A stretch of DNA of 64,000 nucleotides from Deltaproteobacteria bacterium (lineage in GTDB: Bacteria; Myxococcota; XYA12-FULL-58-9), in contig JACRCV010000029.1 of assembly GCA_016218825.1 (NCBI GenBank), positions 31,653 to 95,652 on the forward strand. Reading direction: 5' to 3'. Every line of letters begins with the position of its first letter. Within the stretch, counting starts at the first letter, position 1. The position numbers were made by a program, and so were the translations under genes. Under the pieces are notes generated by a model, which did not search any database, had not been told where the DNA came from, and saw only the letters and a list, made by a program, of their open reading frames with translations. Below are positions 25,571-33,082 of the stretch, in pieces.

Positions 25571-25991
25571 GAATGGATCCTCCGCGATCTGAACCTTGAG
25601 AAGATAACCGGCGGTGCCGGCCCACGCAACGCGGCTCCGCTTCGACCTAGGCGGCGTCGAGGATGAATCGAGCGGTCATCTCGCGTTGGGAGACGCCGAA
25701 TGACGCCATGCACGCGCCTCCCGCGCGTCCGGCAACGCGAGCCCGGCGCCGCTCTCTCGATGCAATCATTGCATGTGTTACATAGTTAGAATGCATCTTC
25801 AGCATCCATGGCGCTGTGCTATTCTTCGTCGCGTATGAGGATGGGGCTCGCCGAGATCCAGCGCCGGCCGCGGCGGCTGAGGTGGTCGTGGCCTTCTGCA
25901 AGTTGAGCGTCGAAGATTGCCCCTGACCCCCGCGCACGTCGAGGGGCTTGCCCCTCCCCTGCCGTGGTTTTCCCAACACCAGGAGATCCTG
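25571..25991. other. Divergent intergenic region between methyltransferase and membrane protein
   Basis: These 421 bases separate two divergent genes. The stretch 25755-25830 is AT-rich and holds dyads described separately. A short open frame from GTG 25816 to TGA 25926 (36 codons, containing 'VVVAFCKLSVEDCP') is possible but has no ribosome site and no family; I do not call it a gene. The remainder shows nothing recognisable. Confidence 0.5.
25760..25796. promoter_or_regulatory. ATGCA dyads, candidate LysR operator
   Basis: ATGCAAT-C-ATTGCAT (25760-25774) is a perfect 15-base palindrome. A further ATGCAT at 25791-25796 follows. The same ATGCAT/AATGC half-sites recur in front of selD, and a LysR gene lies between the two sites. 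Confidence 0.4.
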
Positions 25992-26519
25992 ATGACCGAG
26001 CAGATCATTCACTCGTTGTTGCTGGCGTTCCACAACATCGCCCTCGCGGGGTGCGCCGCCGCGCCGTTCTACAACGTCGCCCTGGTGGCCAAACGCGGTC
26101 AGTACGGCCCGAAGCTGTACTACGAGCTCGACAAGGTCGTGGAAGACACGCTGCAGGGCAACGTGCCCTATTGCATCGGCTTCATGACCACCCTGTGGCT
26201 CACCGGCATCGGCCTGCCGCTCAGCCATCACCTCTTCACCGGCACCCTACGGTCGCTCGGTACGGTGGCCACGGTGGCACTGGCAACCAAGCTGATCGCC
26301 ATCGTCGCGATGATGGGGATCATGTTCGTGATCTTCTTCAGGCTCAATCCCAAGCTGCGGGAGCTGTTCGCGACCTTCAGCCCGGGCGCGCCACCGGACG
26401 CCGAAAGAGCGAAGCAGTTCTTCGCGACCCGAGCGCGACGCCGCGCTCTATGCGAGACCTGCCTCAAAGTCGCGGTCGTCATCTTGGTGGCGAGCGCGTT
26501 CCTGGGGTTCGAGGCCTAA
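25992..26519 (+). CDS. Four-helix integral membrane protein of unknown function
   Basis: This 175-residue protein has about four hydrophobic helices (about 5-28, 55-80, 85-112 and 150-172). Histidines lie in or near the membrane ('SLLLAFHNIAL', 'LPLSHHLF'). Cysteines are at about residue 21 and in a C-terminal pair ('LCETC'). ATG 25992 follows AGGAG at 25981-25985. The architecture recalls small haem- or metal-linked membrane proteins of the CopD/DUF2269 kind, but I cannot name a family. It sits between a selenoprotein methyltransferase candidate and the LysR-selD pair, so a link to metalloid handling is conceivable. Confidence 0.7.
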   Translation: MTEQIIHSLLLAFHNIALAGCAAAPFYNVALVAKRGQYGPKLYYELDKVVEDTLQGNVPYCIGFMTTLWLTGIGLPLSHHLFTGTLRSLGTVATVALATKLIAIVAMMGIMFVIFFRLNPKLRELFATFSPGAPPDAERAKQFFATRARRRALCETCLKVAVVILVASAFLGFEA

Positions 26520-26575
26520 GTCGACGCCGGTCTGGATGCGCCACCGGTCGAGGCCGCCGGGAGCCGGCGCCGTCG

Positions 26576-27475
26576 CTAGCGCGCGGCCACCTCCGCTGGA
26601 GCACGGGCGAGGATCTCGGAGAACACCTGCATCGCCGGCGTCACGTGCTTGTCGACGTGACGGACGAGGTAGAGGCTGCGGCTGGCGCGCAGCTTCGGCA
26701 CCGACAAGACCGCGAGCCCTCCGTCCTCGCCGTGGCTCGCGAGCGCCATCGTCGAGATGAAGGAGATCCCCACCCCGGTGCCGACCAGCTGCCGCACCGC
26801 CTCGGGACAGCGAACCTCGATCACCCGCTGCGGTCGCAACCGCCGCGCCCGGCACCAATGGTCCCAGGCCTTGCGCGTCGCCGACCCCGGCTCGCGCACG
26901 ATCCAGGTCTCGCCCTGAAGCGCCGCGACCGCGATGTCCGACAGCCTCGCGAGCCCATGGTCGGCCGCGGCGACGCAGACGATCTCGTCCTTGGCGACCG
27001 CGCGCGCCCTGAGCCCGTGCGAGCCCGGCCGCACACCCATCACCCCGAGGTCGAGCTCGTTGGCGACGAGCTTCATCACCACCGCGTCCGAGTTGTCGAT
27101 GACCAGCTGGCAGTCGATCCCGGCGTGCCGCCGCCGCAGCTCGGCGAGCACCCCGGGGAGCAGGTAGAGCCCGGGCGTCGTGCTCGCCCCGACCCGCAGA
27201 CGCGCCGACGCCCCCCCGTGCCGCGCCCGCACCGCCTCCAGGAGGCGCTCGTAACCGGCGAGCAGCGCCCGAGCGTCGACCACCAGCGCCCGCCCCGCCG
27301 CCGTCAGGTACAGGCCCCGGCCCAACCGCTCGAACAACGGCGTCTGCACCTCGTGCTCCAGCTGCGCGACCTGCCGCGACACCGCGGGCTGCGACAGACC
27401 GAGCCGGCGTCCCGCCTTGGTGAAGCTCAACGACTCGGCGGCCGCCAGGAATGTCCGCAGATGAGCCGGGTTCAC
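26576..27475 (-). CDS. LysR-family transcriptional regulator
   Basis: This 299-residue protein has the LysR helix-turn-helix at about 4-63 ('LRTFLAAAESLSFTKAGRRLGLSQPAVSRQV') and a periplasmic-binding-protein-like effector domain from about 90 ('LRVGASTTPGLYLLPGVLAEL'). It diverges from selD: its start at 27475 is 109 bases from the selD ATG, the usual arrangement for a LysR regulator and its target. The shared region contains a GAATGC-N7-GCATTC dyad. It probably controls selD and perhaps the methyltransferase/membrane-protein pair; the effector is unknown. Confidence 0.9.
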   Translation of the reverse strand: MNPAHLRTFLAAAESLSFTKAGRRLGLSQPAVSRQVAQLEHEVQTPLFERLGRGLYLTAAGRALVVDARALLAGYERLLEAVRARHGGASARLRVGASTTPGLYLLPGVLAELRRRHAGIDCQLVIDNSDAVVMKLVANELDLGVMGVRPGSHGLRARAVAKDEIVCVAAADHGLARLSDIAVAALQGETWIVREPGSATRKAWDHWCRARRLRPQRVIEVRCPEAVRQLVGTGVGISFISTMALASHGEDGGLAVLSVPKLRASRSLYLVRHVDKHVTPAMQVFSEILARAPAEVAAR

Positions 27476-27500
27476 GTCCGCACCTCCAACGATGTGTTCT

Positions 27501-27539
27501 CTGCATGCCGTATATCAGCTGAATGCATTTTACGCATTC
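27501..27539. promoter_or_regulatory. Operator candidate between lysR and selD
   Basis: GAATGC-ATTTTAC-GCATTC (27521-27539) is a perfect 6-base inverted repeat and also fits the T-N11-A shape bound by LysR proteins. A partial CTGCATG half-site lies at 27501-27507. The stretch is AT-rich compared with the surrounding genes. Confidence 0.45.
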
Positions 27540-27584
27540 GATCCGTCATGCTACGGTTTGTAGTAGATCACAAAGGAGCCCACG

Positions 27585-28643
27585 ATGGCCAAGAGTGAAA
27601 CGCGGCTGACCCAGCTATCGCACTGCGCGGGTTGAGCGTCGAAAATCGGTCCTGAGGACCTCGCTCAAGTCTTGAGCGGCCTGCCCGAAATCACCGATCC
27701 ACGGGTGCTCGTCGGCACCAACACCTCGGACGACGCCGCGGTGTATCGCTTGTCGGACGACCGCGCGTTGGTGCTGACGGTCGACTTCTTCACCCCGATC
27801 GCCGACGACCCCTACTGGTTCGGCAGCATCGCCGCCGCCAACTCGCTCTCCGACGTCTACGCGATGGGCGGCAAGCCGTTGTGCGCCCTCAACATCGTCG
27901 GCTTCCCGCGCGCGAACCCCACGGCGCCGTTCTCGGCGCTCGGCGAGATCCTCAAGGGCGGCGCCGACAAGGCGGCCGAGGCCGGCATCGCGATCGTCGG
28001 CGGGCACACGGTCGACGACGCCGAGCCCAAGTATGGCTTGTCGGTGGTCGGCGAGGTGCACCCGGACAAGATCTGGAAGAACGTCGGCGCGAGACCGGGT
28101 GATCGGTTGGTGCTCACGAAGCCCTTGGGCTCGGGCATCATGACCACCGCGATCCGGGCCGGCCATCCGACCGCCGCCGCCCCCGAGGTGCTCTACGCGC
28201 TCCTCGCCACTCTCAACCGGAGCGCCGCCGAGGCGGCCGCCGGCGTCACCGTGCACGCGTGCACCGACGTGACCGGCTTCGGGCTGGTCGGCCACCTGCA
28301 CGGGATGGTGGGCCAGGGCGGGATCAGCGCCCGGATCTCGGTGGCGCGGGTGCCGCTCCTCACCGGCCTGCGCGACCTGGTGCAGGCGGACATGGTGCCG
28401 GGCGGCTCGCGTCGCAACCTCAAGGCGGCCAAGGCCTACGTCGACGTCGCCGCCGGGGTCAGCGACGACGACGTCCTGATCCTGGTCGACGCCCAGACCT
28501 CGGGCGGCCTGCTGTTCGCGGTCCCGGCGCAAGACAGCGCGCGTCTGATCGCCGCGCTCGCGGCGGCCGGCACCGCCTGCGCCGTCGACATCGGCGAGAT
28601 CGTGGACGGCCAACAGCCCGGCCGCATCGAAATCGTCCCCTAG
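27585..28643 (+). CDS. selD: Selenide, water dikinase SelD with in-frame UGA (selenocysteine 17)
   Basis: SelD makes selenophosphate, the selenium donor for selenocysteine, from selenide and ATP. The gene starts at ATG 27585 (AAAGGAG at 27572-27578) and reads 'MAKSETRLTQLSHCAG', then TGA at 27633-27635, then 'ASKIGPEDL'. E. coli SelD reads 'SIRLTQYSHGAGCGCKI', so the UGA is exactly at catalytic Cys17 and the Lys at 20 is conserved. The rest matches SelD throughout: 'DDAAVY', 'TVDFFTPI', 'AMGGKP', 'GGHTVDDAEP', 'TDVTGFGLVGHLHGM', 'PGGSRRN' and 'DAQTSGGLL'. Length with selenocysteine is 352 residues (E. coli 347). Annotation that treats UGA as stop would lose the active site and start the gene late. 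Confidence 0.93.
27633..27667 (+). promoter_or_regulatory. Bacterial SECIS candidate in selD
   Basis: After the UGA (27633-27635) come 12 bases and the hairpin GGTCC-TGA-GGACC (27648-27660). The UGA itself begins an outer stem: TGAGCG (27633-27638) pairs with CGCTCA (27662-27667). The distance of 17 bases from UGA to loop fits the known spacing. Confidence 0.65.
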
Positions 28644-28650
28644 CCCCGTG

Positions 28651-29448
28651 ATGACCGAGCCTACCCTCGGGCTGATGGCGTTGGTCGTCGGCCTCGGCGT
28701 CGGCGTCGGCGTGGTCGGCGGCATCCTCGGCATCGGCGGCGGCATCGTGCTGGCGCCGGCCTTGCTGTATCTGCCGCCGCTCGTCGGCGTCGGCAACCTC
28801 GACATGAAGGCGACGGCCGGGCTCACCATCACCCATTCGCTCGCCACCTGTCTCTCCGGCACCCTGCGGCATCGGACCTTCGGCATGGTCCACACCCGCC
28901 TCGTCCTGTGGATGGGCGGCAGCATCTTCGTCGGCGCGTCGTTGGGGGCGTTGGCGTCGCATTGGGTCGCGAACGCGACGCTCCTCGTCGTCTTCGCCGG
29001 TCTGGCGGCGGCGGCGGCGGTCTTGATGGCGTTTCCGAAGGACGACGCCGACACCGTGACCGATGCCAACACCTGCGCCTTCGACACCCGCCTCGCGGTG
29101 CTCATCGGGGCCGGCATGGGGTGCCTCGGCGGCATGGTGGGCCAGAGCGGCTCGTTCTTGCTGGTGCCCCTGATGCTGCAGGTGTTGAAGCTCCCGACCC
29201 GGGTGGTGGTCGGCAGCAACCTCGCCATCGCCTTCTTGGCCTCGTTCGCGGGCTTCGCGGGCAAGGCGGCGACCCACCAGATCCCCTTCTTGCTCGCGGC
29301 GTGTCTGGTGTTGGGAGCGGTGCCCGGCGCGCAGCTCGGCGGGCTGTTGAGCCACAAGGTCAAGGCGGCGTGGCTGCGGCGCGGCCTGGCGGTCGTGGTC
29401 GCGGTGGCGGCGCTGCGGATCCTGGCTGACGTGTGCACCGCCGGGTGA
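28651..29448 (+). CDS. TSUP-family transporter (TauE/SafE)
   Basis: This 265-residue membrane protein has about eight helices and the two TSUP half-repeats: 'GVVGGILGIGGGIVLAPALLYL' near the N-terminus and 'GCLGGMVGQSGSFLLVPLML' in the middle, plus 'VVVGSNLAIAFLAS'. The family moves sulfite, sulfonates, sulfide or related anions. It starts 7 bases after selD (ATG 28651, GTG 28648 alternative), so the two are co-transcribed. Placement suggests transport of a reduced or oxidised selenium or sulfur anion; the direction is unknown. Confidence 0.87.
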   Translation: MTEPTLGLMALVVGLGVGVGVVGGILGIGGGIVLAPALLYLPPLVGVGNLDMKATAGLTITHSLATCLSGTLRHRTFGMVHTRLVLWMGGSIFVGASLGALASHWVANATLLVVFAGLAAAAAVLMAFPKDDADTVTDANTCAFDTRLAVLIGAGMGCLGGMVGQSGSFLLVPLMLQVLKLPTRVVVGSNLAIAFLASFAGFAGKAATHQIPFLLAACLVLGAVPGAQLGGLLSHKVKAAWLRRGLAVVVAVAALRILADVCTAG

Positions 29449-29560
29449 GCGACCCGGCGACGCGCACACAGCCGCGGCAGCGTTGGCGCCCCGAGATCGA
29501 GTTGTGGCATACTCGGCAGATACGCACCGACGTGGGCGCCGCCCACCACGGAGACTCGAT

Positions 29561-30487
29561 GTGAGCAAGGCGAACGAGCCGCTGCTGCGACCCTGCGGTC
29601 CCGACGTCGGCGTCGAGGACCTCAGTGCGGCGCTCGCCAAGACCGTGGCCCGCACCACGGAGCTGATGGTCGACCTGGAAGAGAAAAACGAGGAGCTCGC
29701 CCGCCTCAACGCGGAGCTGACGGCGGCCAAACAGGGCCTGGAGCACATGAACGAGCGCCTCAAGAGCGTGATGGAGGAGAAGGAGGAGTTCTTGCGGACG
29801 ATCTCCCACGACATGCAGGCGCCGGCGCGCAACATCTCCGGCCACATCGACTTCGTCATCAAGCACGGCGGCCCGGAGCTTTCCGCGACGGTGCGCGAGC
29901 GCCTGGATCGGATCGGCGCCAACGCCCACACGCTGCAAGACTACGTCAACGAGCTCTTGAACCTGTCGCGCCTCGGCCGGATGGGCCAGCCACCGGAAGC
30001 CACCGACAGCGGCGCGTTGGCGCAGGCCGCGATCGAAACCCTCGCCGCCGAGACCGAGCGCCACGGCGTCGAGATCGTCGTCCCGAAGCCGTTGCCGGTA
30101 GTCGTCTGTCAGCCGATACGTCTGCGCCAGGTCTTTCAGAACCTCCTCGACAACGCCATCAAGTACCGCGCCGCGGACCGCCGCTGCCGGATCGAGATCA
30201 CCGCCGAGGTCACGCCCGCCGGGGCGCGCTTCGCGGTGCGCGACAACGGCATCGGCATCCCCAAGGACGACCAGCACAAGGTGTTCGGCGTGTTCTACCG
30301 CGTCGCCAACAAGGTGACCGCGGGGGTGGACGGTAAGGGCGTGGGCCTGGCGGCGGTGAAGCGGATTGTCGAGACGCACGGCGGTGAGATATGGGTCGAT
30401 TCTGAAGTGGGCGTCGGATCGGTGTTCTCGTTCACCGTTCCGAGCCGACAACCGCCGCCACGCGACCCACACGAGGAGCTGGTATGA
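29561..30487 (+). CDS. Cytoplasmic sensor histidine kinase
   Basis: This 308-residue kinase has an N-terminal coiled coil (about 30-85) and the phosphoacceptor H-box 'FLRTISHDMQAPARNI' near residue 90. An ATPase domain follows with N-box 'RQVFQNLLDNAIKY', G1 'VRDNGIGIP', F-box-like 'VFGVFYRV' and G2 'GKGVGLAAVK'. No membrane segment or PAS domain is visible, so the signal is unknown. The start is GTG 29561 with CGGAG upstream. The stop overlaps the response regulator gene by 4 bases, so they form a two-component pair. Confidence 0.9.
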   Translation: MSKANEPLLRPCGPDVGVEDLSAALAKTVARTTELMVDLEEKNEELARLNAELTAAKQGLEHMNERLKSVMEEKEEFLRTISHDMQAPARNISGHIDFVIKHGGPELSATVRERLDRIGANAHTLQDYVNELLNLSRLGRMGQPPEATDSGALAQAAIETLAAETERHGVEIVVPKPLPVVVCQPIRLRQVFQNLLDNAIKYRAADRRCRIEITAEVTPAGARFAVRDNGIGIPKDDQHKVFGVFYRVANKVTAGVDGKGVGLAAVKRIVETHGGEIWVDSEVGVGSVFSFTVPSRQPPPRDPHEELV

Positions 30488-31581
30488 TGGCGCTTGCGGC
30501 CGCAGAACAACCCAACAACGCGGCGGCCCGGGTGCGGGTCCTGATGGTCGAGGACGACCTCGACGCCGCGATGCTCGCGACCGATGCCCTGTCGACGGCG
30601 CCGCAGGCCTTCGACGTGGTGCACGTCACCACCGGTGAGGCGGCGCTCGCCAAAGACCTGAAGACCTTCGACGTCGTGGCGCTGGACTATCGCTTGCCGG
30701 ACATCCGCGGTCTCGAGCTGCTCGAGAAGATCCTCGGGCGAGTCGAGATCCCGGTGGTGATGGTCACCGGCGAGAACGACCTCGAGCTCGCCACCGCCGC
30801 CATCGAGGCCGGCGCCTATGACTACGTGGTCAAGGTCGGCGCCTATCACTCCACGCTGCCGGTGGTGTTGCAGAAGTCGCTGAAGAACTTTCGCATCGAG
30901 ATGGAGCGCCGGCGATTGAATGACGAGCTGTCCACCTACGTGCGCCGCGTGGAGGAGCAGAACTCCCAGCTCGAGGCCGCGCTCGAGAAGATCAAGATCC
31001 TCTCGGTGACCGATCCGTTGACCGGGGTCTTGAACCGCCGCCAGCTCAACACCACGCTCGCGCTGCGCTTTCACGAGGCCCAGCGCTACGAGCTGCCGCT
31101 CGCGGTGATCATGCTGGACGTGGACAACTTCAAGACCATCAACGACAGGGTCGGTCACGTCGCCGGCGATCAGGCGCTGGTGGCCGTGGCGGCGGTGCTG
31201 CGCGAGACCACCCGCCAGGTGGATTTCGTCGGCCGCTATGGCGGCGACGAGTTCGTGGTCGGCTTGCCGCACACCCCCGCCGACCAGGCGGCGGCGGTGG
31301 CGGAGCGTATCAGGACCACGGTCATCGAGCGCACCGCTGCCGGCGCCCAGGAGCCCCTGACGGTGAGCCTCGGGATCGCGTGCTCGACCGAGGGCAGGTT
31401 CGCGAGCTCGACCGACCTGGTGAGCGCGGCGGACAGCAACCTGCTCGAAGCGAAGCGGGGCGGGCGCAACCGGCTGGTCGCGCCGGCGCTCACCCCCAAG
31501 GGACCGGGAACCGGCAAGAGAGCCAAGGCCAAGGAACCGGGGAGGACGAGCGGCTCCAAGTCCGCCAAGAGGACGAGATGA
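30484..31581 (+). CDS. Response regulator with GGDEF output (diguanylate cyclase)
   Basis: This 365-residue protein has a receiver domain (about 17-135) with acidic pair 'VEDD', phosphoacceptor Asp in 'VVALDYRLPD' and Lys in 'YVVKVG'. A coiled-coil linker (about 140-175) and a GGDEF domain (about 178-340) follow. The active-site motif is intact ('RYGGDEFVV'), and an inhibitory I-site RxxD ('RQVD') lies five residues before it. It should make cyclic di-GMP when phosphorylated. A basic Lys/Arg/Gly tail ends the protein. It overlaps the kinase gene and the tusA-like gene, each by 4 bases. Confidence 0.92.
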   Translation: MMALAAAEQPNNAAARVRVLMVEDDLDAAMLATDALSTAPQAFDVVHVTTGEAALAKDLKTFDVVALDYRLPDIRGLELLEKILGRVEIPVVMVTGENDLELATAAIEAGAYDYVVKVGAYHSTLPVVLQKSLKNFRIEMERRRLNDELSTYVRRVEEQNSQLEAALEKIKILSVTDPLTGVLNRRQLNTTLALRFHEAQRYELPLAVIMLDVDNFKTINDRVGHVAGDQALVAVAAVLRETTRQVDFVGRYGGDEFVVGLPHTPADQAAAVAERIRTTVIERTAAGAQEPLTVSLGIACSTEGRFASSTDLVSAADSNLLEAKRGGRNRLVAPALTPKGPGTGKRAKAKEPGRTSGSKSAKRTR

Positions 31582-31808
31582 CCAAGACTGCCGATCAGAT
31601 GTTGGACGCCAAGGGGCTGTCGTGCCCGATGCCGCTGATGAAGCTCTCGAAGCTCATCCGCACGATGACGCCGGGCCAGGTGCTGCGCGTCGAGGCCACC
31701 GACCCGTGCTTCAAGCCCGACGCCAAGGCCTGGTGCGAGATGACCGGCAACGAGATCGAGTTCAGCCAGGACGGCCAGACCATCGTGGCTCTGGTCACCA
31801 AGAAGTGA
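31578..31808 (+). CDS. TusA/SirA-family sulfur carrier-like protein
   Basis: This 76-residue protein shows the TusA signature 'LDAKGLSCPMPLMKL' with the sulfur-carrying Cys in CPxP. Two extra Cys ('DPCFKPDAKAWCEMTG') are also present, as in the YedF/TusA group. TusA proteins pass persulfide sulfur; YedF-type members are associated with selenium metabolism. It overlaps the GGDEF regulator gene by 4 bases and precedes a DsrE-like gene by 21 bases. In a cluster with selD it may relay selenium or sulfur; this is inference. Confidence 0.88.
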   Translation: MTKTADQMLDAKGLSCPMPLMKLSKLIRTMTPGQVLRVEATDPCFKPDAKAWCEMTGNEIEFSQDGQTIVALVTKK

Positions 31809-31829
31809 CCTGAAAACCAAGGAGACTGC

Positions 31830-32339
31830 ATGACGAGTGCTGCTGCCGCGGTCGCGACCGCGCCGAAGAAGATGACGATCTGCGTGTTCAGTGGTGAGCT
31901 GGACCGCCTGCTGGCCGCCTTCAAGATCGGCACGGTGGCGGCGGTCTCGGGGGTCGAGGTCACGATGTATTTCACCTTCTGGGGCATCGTGGCGCTGCGG
32001 GACGCGGCGAAGAAGGCCAAGAACGGCAAGACCTGGGTGGAACGAATGCTCGGCTTCATGCTCCCCACCGGGCCGGAGCAGCTGAAGCTGTCGCAGATGC
32101 ACTTCATGGGCGGCGGCCGGGCGATGATGGCGGGGGAGATGAAGAAGAAGAAGTACCCGAGCCTGCGCGAGCTGATGGACATGGCCAAGGAGTGCGGCAT
32201 CCATTTCACCGTCTGCGAGCCGTCGATGAAGCTCCTGGGCATCCAGCAGGAGGAGCTGATGGATCTCGGCATCGAGATCTCGGGCGTCGGAGCGTTCGTC
32301 AACGAAGCTTGCCACTCCGCGTCGACGCTCTTCATCTAG
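31830..32339 (+). CDS. DsrE/DsrF-like (peroxiredoxin-family) protein
   Basis: This 169-residue protein is of the DsrE/DsrF/DrsH-like 'peroxiredoxin family' type. Features are 'KMTICVFSGELDRLLAAFKI', 'SGVEVTMYFTFWGIVAL', 'MHFMGGG' and the Cys-containing 'MDMAKECGIHFTVCEPSMKLLGI'. Such proteins usually pair with TusA to move persulfide. The ribosome site AAGGAG is at 31817-31822. The TusA-DsrE pair downstream of selD and a TSUP transporter suggests sulfur or selenium trafficking. Confidence 0.85.
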   Translation: MTSAAAAVATAPKKMTICVFSGELDRLLAAFKIGTVAAVSGVEVTMYFTFWGIVALRDAAKKAKNGKTWVERMLGFMLPTGPEQLKLSQMHFMGGGRAMMAGEMKKKKYPSLRELMDMAKECGIHFTVCEPSMKLLGIQQEELMDLGIEISGVGAFVNEACHSASTLFI

Positions 32340-32341
32340 TC

Positions 32342-32959
32342 GTGGCGGCGGGCGAGCCAGCAGCGCCGGGCGCGGCGGCGAACGACGCCGTCGCCGGGCG
32401 ACGGAAGGTCGCGGCGATCGCGGGCGCGGCCCTCGTCGCCGGCCAGCACACCATCGACGTCTTGTCCCACGAAGGCATGCTCTCGGTGGTCACCGCCGCC
32501 GAGAGCATGGAGGACGTGGAGACCGCGGTCCGGCGCTTGGCGGAGTCGGTCCAGGAGCTCGCCAAGCGGGCGAGCGACATCGACGCGGCGCTCAGCACCA
32601 TCAAGGGCGTCAACCGCCAGACCCGGCTGTTGGCGTTCAACGCCAAGATCATCGCCAGCCACGCCGGGGCCACCCTCGGCGGCGGGTTCTCGGTGGTGGC
32701 CGACGAGATGCAGAAGCTCGCCTCGCAGACCGGCGCGTCCGCGGCGGAGATCGCCCTGATCACCGCCGCGGTGCATCAACAGGTCCGCGGCGTGGTGGAC
32801 GACGCCAGCCAAGTCGGCAAGTCGGTCAAGGACGCCACGGCGCGGGTGACGGAGATCGGCGGCGCCCTGCGCAACGTCATGCACTCGGCGATGGAGACGA
32901 CCAGGTGCGTCGAGGAGATTGACCGCTCGGCGGATCTTCGACGAACGGGCGGCTCTTAG
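32342..32959 (+). CDS. Soluble methyl-accepting-chemotaxis-type signalling protein
   Basis: This 205-residue protein has no membrane helix and consists mostly of one signalling hairpin. The tip region 'GVNRQTRLLAFNAKIIASHAGATLGGGFSVVADEMQKLAS' is a diverged form of the chemoreceptor tip 'QTNLLALNAAIEAARAGE.GRGFAVVA.EV'. The start is GTG 32342, 2 bases after the DsrE stop, with no clear ribosome site. The protein is short for a receptor and may be truncated. Its stop codon lies inside the inverted repeat that bounds repeat copy B. Confidence 0.65.
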   Translation: MAAGEPAAPGAAANDAVAGRRKVAAIAGAALVAGQHTIDVLSHEGMLSVVTAAESMEDVETAVRRLAESVQELAKRASDIDAALSTIKGVNRQTRLLAFNAKIIASHAGATLGGGFSVVADEMQKLASQTGASAAEIALITAAVHQQVRGVVDDASQVGKSVKDATARVTEIGGALRNVMHSAMETTRCVEEIDRSADLRRTGGS

Positions 32960-33082
32960 ACCGTTTTCGCCTTCATCTGATTCCCGCGCCGCCGATGCGG
33001 CGTCGCTCCCCACCCCCACCCCCTGAATCCCCCGCCCCCGAGTGGGGCGGGGGCCGGATCACGTCTACCTGAAGACGGTCTA
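32957..33082. repeat. Structured repeat copy B with terminal inverted repeats
   Basis: TAGACCGTTTTC (32957-32968) and GAAGACGGTCTA (33071-33082) are inverted repeats (11 of 12 bases pair). Each contains the stop codon of a converging gene. Between them lie CTGATTCCC, hairpin CGCCGC-CGAT-GCGGCG, CTCCCCACCCCCA and the hairpin CCCCCGCCCC-CGAGT-GGGGCGGGGG. Shared parts match copies A and C. Confidence 0.6.

Noticed and set aside
25905..25930. GTTGAGCGTCGAA near 25909 repeats the sequence around the selD UGA, suggesting a third selenocysteine site
   Set aside because: The frame containing this TGA has no plausible protein around it and continues as a shadow of the membrane-protein gene. No SECIS-like hairpin follows, and a 13-base match is expected by chance in 64 kb.
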